This document shows positions 61,796 through 64,000 of a stretch of 64,000 nucleotides of DNA, one piece after another. Every line of letters starts with the position of its first letter. The first letter of the stretch is position 1. Made by a program: the position numbers and the translations under genes. Where the stretch lies: contig NC_084703.1 in the NCBI RefSeq assembly GCF_033807575.1, positions 1,860,001-1,924,000 of the forward strand, written 5' to 3'. The notes beneath the pieces are model-generated. The model saw only the letters and a list, made by a program, of their open reading frames with translations. It was not told where the DNA came from and did not search any database. This DNA comes from Cydia pomonella (lineage: Eukaryota > Arthropoda > Insecta > Lepidoptera > Tortricidae).

Positions 61796-64000
61796 ATTAA
61801 AAATAAATAAATAAAGAGCTAATAAATAAGTGTAAAAATATCGGTGTACACATCTTACTCAAAAATATGTCCCATAGCATCTTATTCCAGTGTAATAAGA
61901 GCGTAGTACCATATTTATGAGACGATTCTTTCGATACATATTTTTGCAGCTGACTGTACTATAAAACCGTCGTCGTTGCCGTCGTCGTCGTTGTATATTC
62001 ATATTCATATAGTTTTATATACAACGTTCATATTCATATAGTTTTATATACAACTATTTTATAGTACGAGCTCTTTTTAATTTATGTGTTGTCTTAATCG
62101 AAATTATTTTAAGGGGCTGTCAACACCAAATGTCCTTGAAATTGATGTTACTTAAACAGTTTTTTAAGAAAGACTATTTGTTTTAGTCAAGTAAGATAAA
62201 TATATGTTCATATTAATTATATTTCAAAGACCGTGGTCGTACTCGATACATGATTGAACGAAATCGGCTCGATAGAAAATAATTGCAAAGATTGGTCTTA
62301 AAATCACAATTAAACTGTTCTATGTCTTTATTGTTTTGACTTATGGGTCTGCAATTAAAATCACAATTTCAAAACATTTATGTCTAAACCGCTAACGAGT
62401 AAAATATTACACTAATAATCCACTTTTTTTTATTTAAATAATTTTCTTATTCCCTTGCCCAGGCCCAGTAACATGCGACAGTGCTATCTCATTTACTCCG
62501 ATACAAATAGACAGTGTGCGCGCTTTAGGTATTGACAGCCTCTTAAGTGTATTTTAGACTAAGACAAACAAAATAAATGTTTTTTTTTTATGAACATACT
62601 ACTAAACGTGAAATATTGTAGAACTATTTATTGTGTCGGGATTTTACGGATTTTTACCCGTGTATGCAGCGTTTACGTTTAATTTAGAGTACGTTCTTAG
62701 GCTATGTCATTTACATTATTTATATCTTAGCTTGAATGCTGTCAAAAATGTATATACGAAATATTTTTAAAAGCTCAAAAAATATGAGTAGAATTAAGGT
62801 GGTTCGATTTTCATACAAAAAACAATCGCTATTTATTAATTAATTACACAATATTATTACATAAATAGTTGCGCATCTATCTACTTTCGAATATTCATTT
62901 GCGCTAAATTAATAGAAAAACTTTGTTTCATACAGAAATCATGCAATAATCAACGTTATATTTTTATAAATTTTACTCATGTGTGTGTGACAAATGCCGT
63001 GTACAAATACATTGCGGCGTTGCCACTCCATGCATCGGCGCGACGTTGCGATGTTTGACGCGTTTTTAGCTGACTCTGTCGACACTGACACTCAGTGTGA
63101 CCAGGCGTACGATAATTGTCGTACATGTACGATAATTTGGGCCCCGGTATGACGTAATGTTCCAAAGAGCATTATCGTACACTAAAGTACTACAATTTCA
63201 ACCCTTGGATGATGCCACCTTAAAAGTCTAGTAATTTGAAGCAAAATATGACACTTTCTCTCAGAAATAGGCTAAAATTAGTATCTTTTGGGTGTTCGGC
63301 TCCTTGGTGTAAGTTTAAAGTTTAAAATGTCACAGTTTCCGTTTGAGTCTATCCCAAAAATACACAAACATAAACAGATTTTTTGCGCAATTTAGACGAA
63401 AATTGTCTTTTTTTTATTATTAATTGGAAGTTTAAGCTTATTTTGCAAGACATTTTTAGGGGCTGCCTTTTTGATTGGCGTACGATATTTTTTTCAACGG
63501 TACAATAATATTGACACTCAAGTACGATAATTCTCTTCCGCTCACCTGGCAACACTGCTAAAACTTGACAGGACCTGGGGGCCTACCGCGAAAACCTAAA
63601 TTCGCAAATTGCGGGGATCTTTCTCTTTTACTCTCACTAAGACGTAATTAGAGTGACAGAGAAAAATGCCCGAAATTGACGAATTTCGATTTCCCCGGTA
63701 GCCGCCCTGGTGCTTGAGGTACTTGATAGAAAACAAAGCAGCCGCATCTTCTGAATTGTGATTTTATGTGTTTTTGGATTGAAAATGATAGCAACGTCTA
63801 AATCAAGTTACAAAAATCATCGATATTCTGGTCCGCGAAAAACCAGGAAAAGTGTAGCTGTAATTGGAGTCTACAAAAATGACCAATTCATAGAAAATAT
63901 GACCTAGAAACTAGTTCACTTTTATAAAACTCAATTTTGCCCGAGATTGTACTTAGGCGAATACCTAAGGGAGCTAAGTGTATTGATCTTGAATAATTAG

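Larger units (their letters stand above)
54815..64000. other. Repeat-rich right flank
   Basis: No gene recognised. Holds a decayed atcttgtgg repeat (about 54835-54960), a TTAA-flanked element (55019-55627), a 100-bp foldback (55850-55951), a (TA)n run (56327-56352), two hAT-like elements (57084-57287, 58860-59018), an inverted-repeat element (57595-57857), two cccctagtgtaaa hairpins, a tRNA-like SINE head (60037-60120), hairpins near 60793 and 61840, a LINE tail (61645-61795) and a cgtcgtcgt tract with a repeated cattcatatagttttatata unit (61967-62065). 62100-64000 is mostly unrecognised AT-rich DNA. Confidence 0.6.

Overview
The window looks like nuclear DNA of a moth or butterfly (Lepidoptera; inferred, species not identified). 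It is AT-rich, has short exons with GT-AG introns, and more than half of it is visibly repeats: tRNA-derived SINEs with A/B-box heads, LINE 3' fragments and many short inverted-repeat DNA elements. Genes are in pieces, so most long open frames are chance or antisense. I rebuilt three complete genes by joining exons at GT-AG sites with matching phase.

(1) PRP4 kinase (PRPF4B family), + strand, 5327-44363, 10 coding exons, 2460 nt, 819 aa: a Lys/Arg/RS-like N-terminal half and a complete C-terminal kinase domain. (2) A full-length CYP4-clan cytochrome P450, - strand, 30120 down to 12305, 11 exons, 1473 nt, 490 aa, lying wholly inside PRP4 intron 4 on the opposite strand. (3) SDHAF3/ACN9, a succinate dehydrogenase assembly factor, + strand, 53654-54814, 2 coding exons, 118 aa.

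Layout: 1-5.3 kb repeat-rich upstream DNA; 5.3-11.3 kb PRP4 exons 1-4; 11.3-30.8 kb PRP4 intron 4 with the nested P450; 30.8-44.4 kb PRP4 exons 5-10, with a 2.6 kb array of broken copies of exon 6 in intron 6; 44.4-53.3 kb repeats, starting with decayed copies of PRP4 exon 10; 53.3-54.8 kb SDHAF3; 54.8-64 kb repeats with no gene recognised.

The three genes have no evident shared pathway (splicing kinase, microsomal oxidase, mitochondrial chaperone). The most unusual trait is repeated local copying of single exons or exon edges: PRP4 exon 6 (11 further copies plus a fragment), PRP4 exon 10 (two decayed copies), P450 exon 4 (three partial copies) and the P450 exon 6 acceptor edge (six copies at about 196 bp). 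Several mobile elements sit in targets whose empty sequence can be read from other copies in the window, which gives exact insertion points and target duplications.
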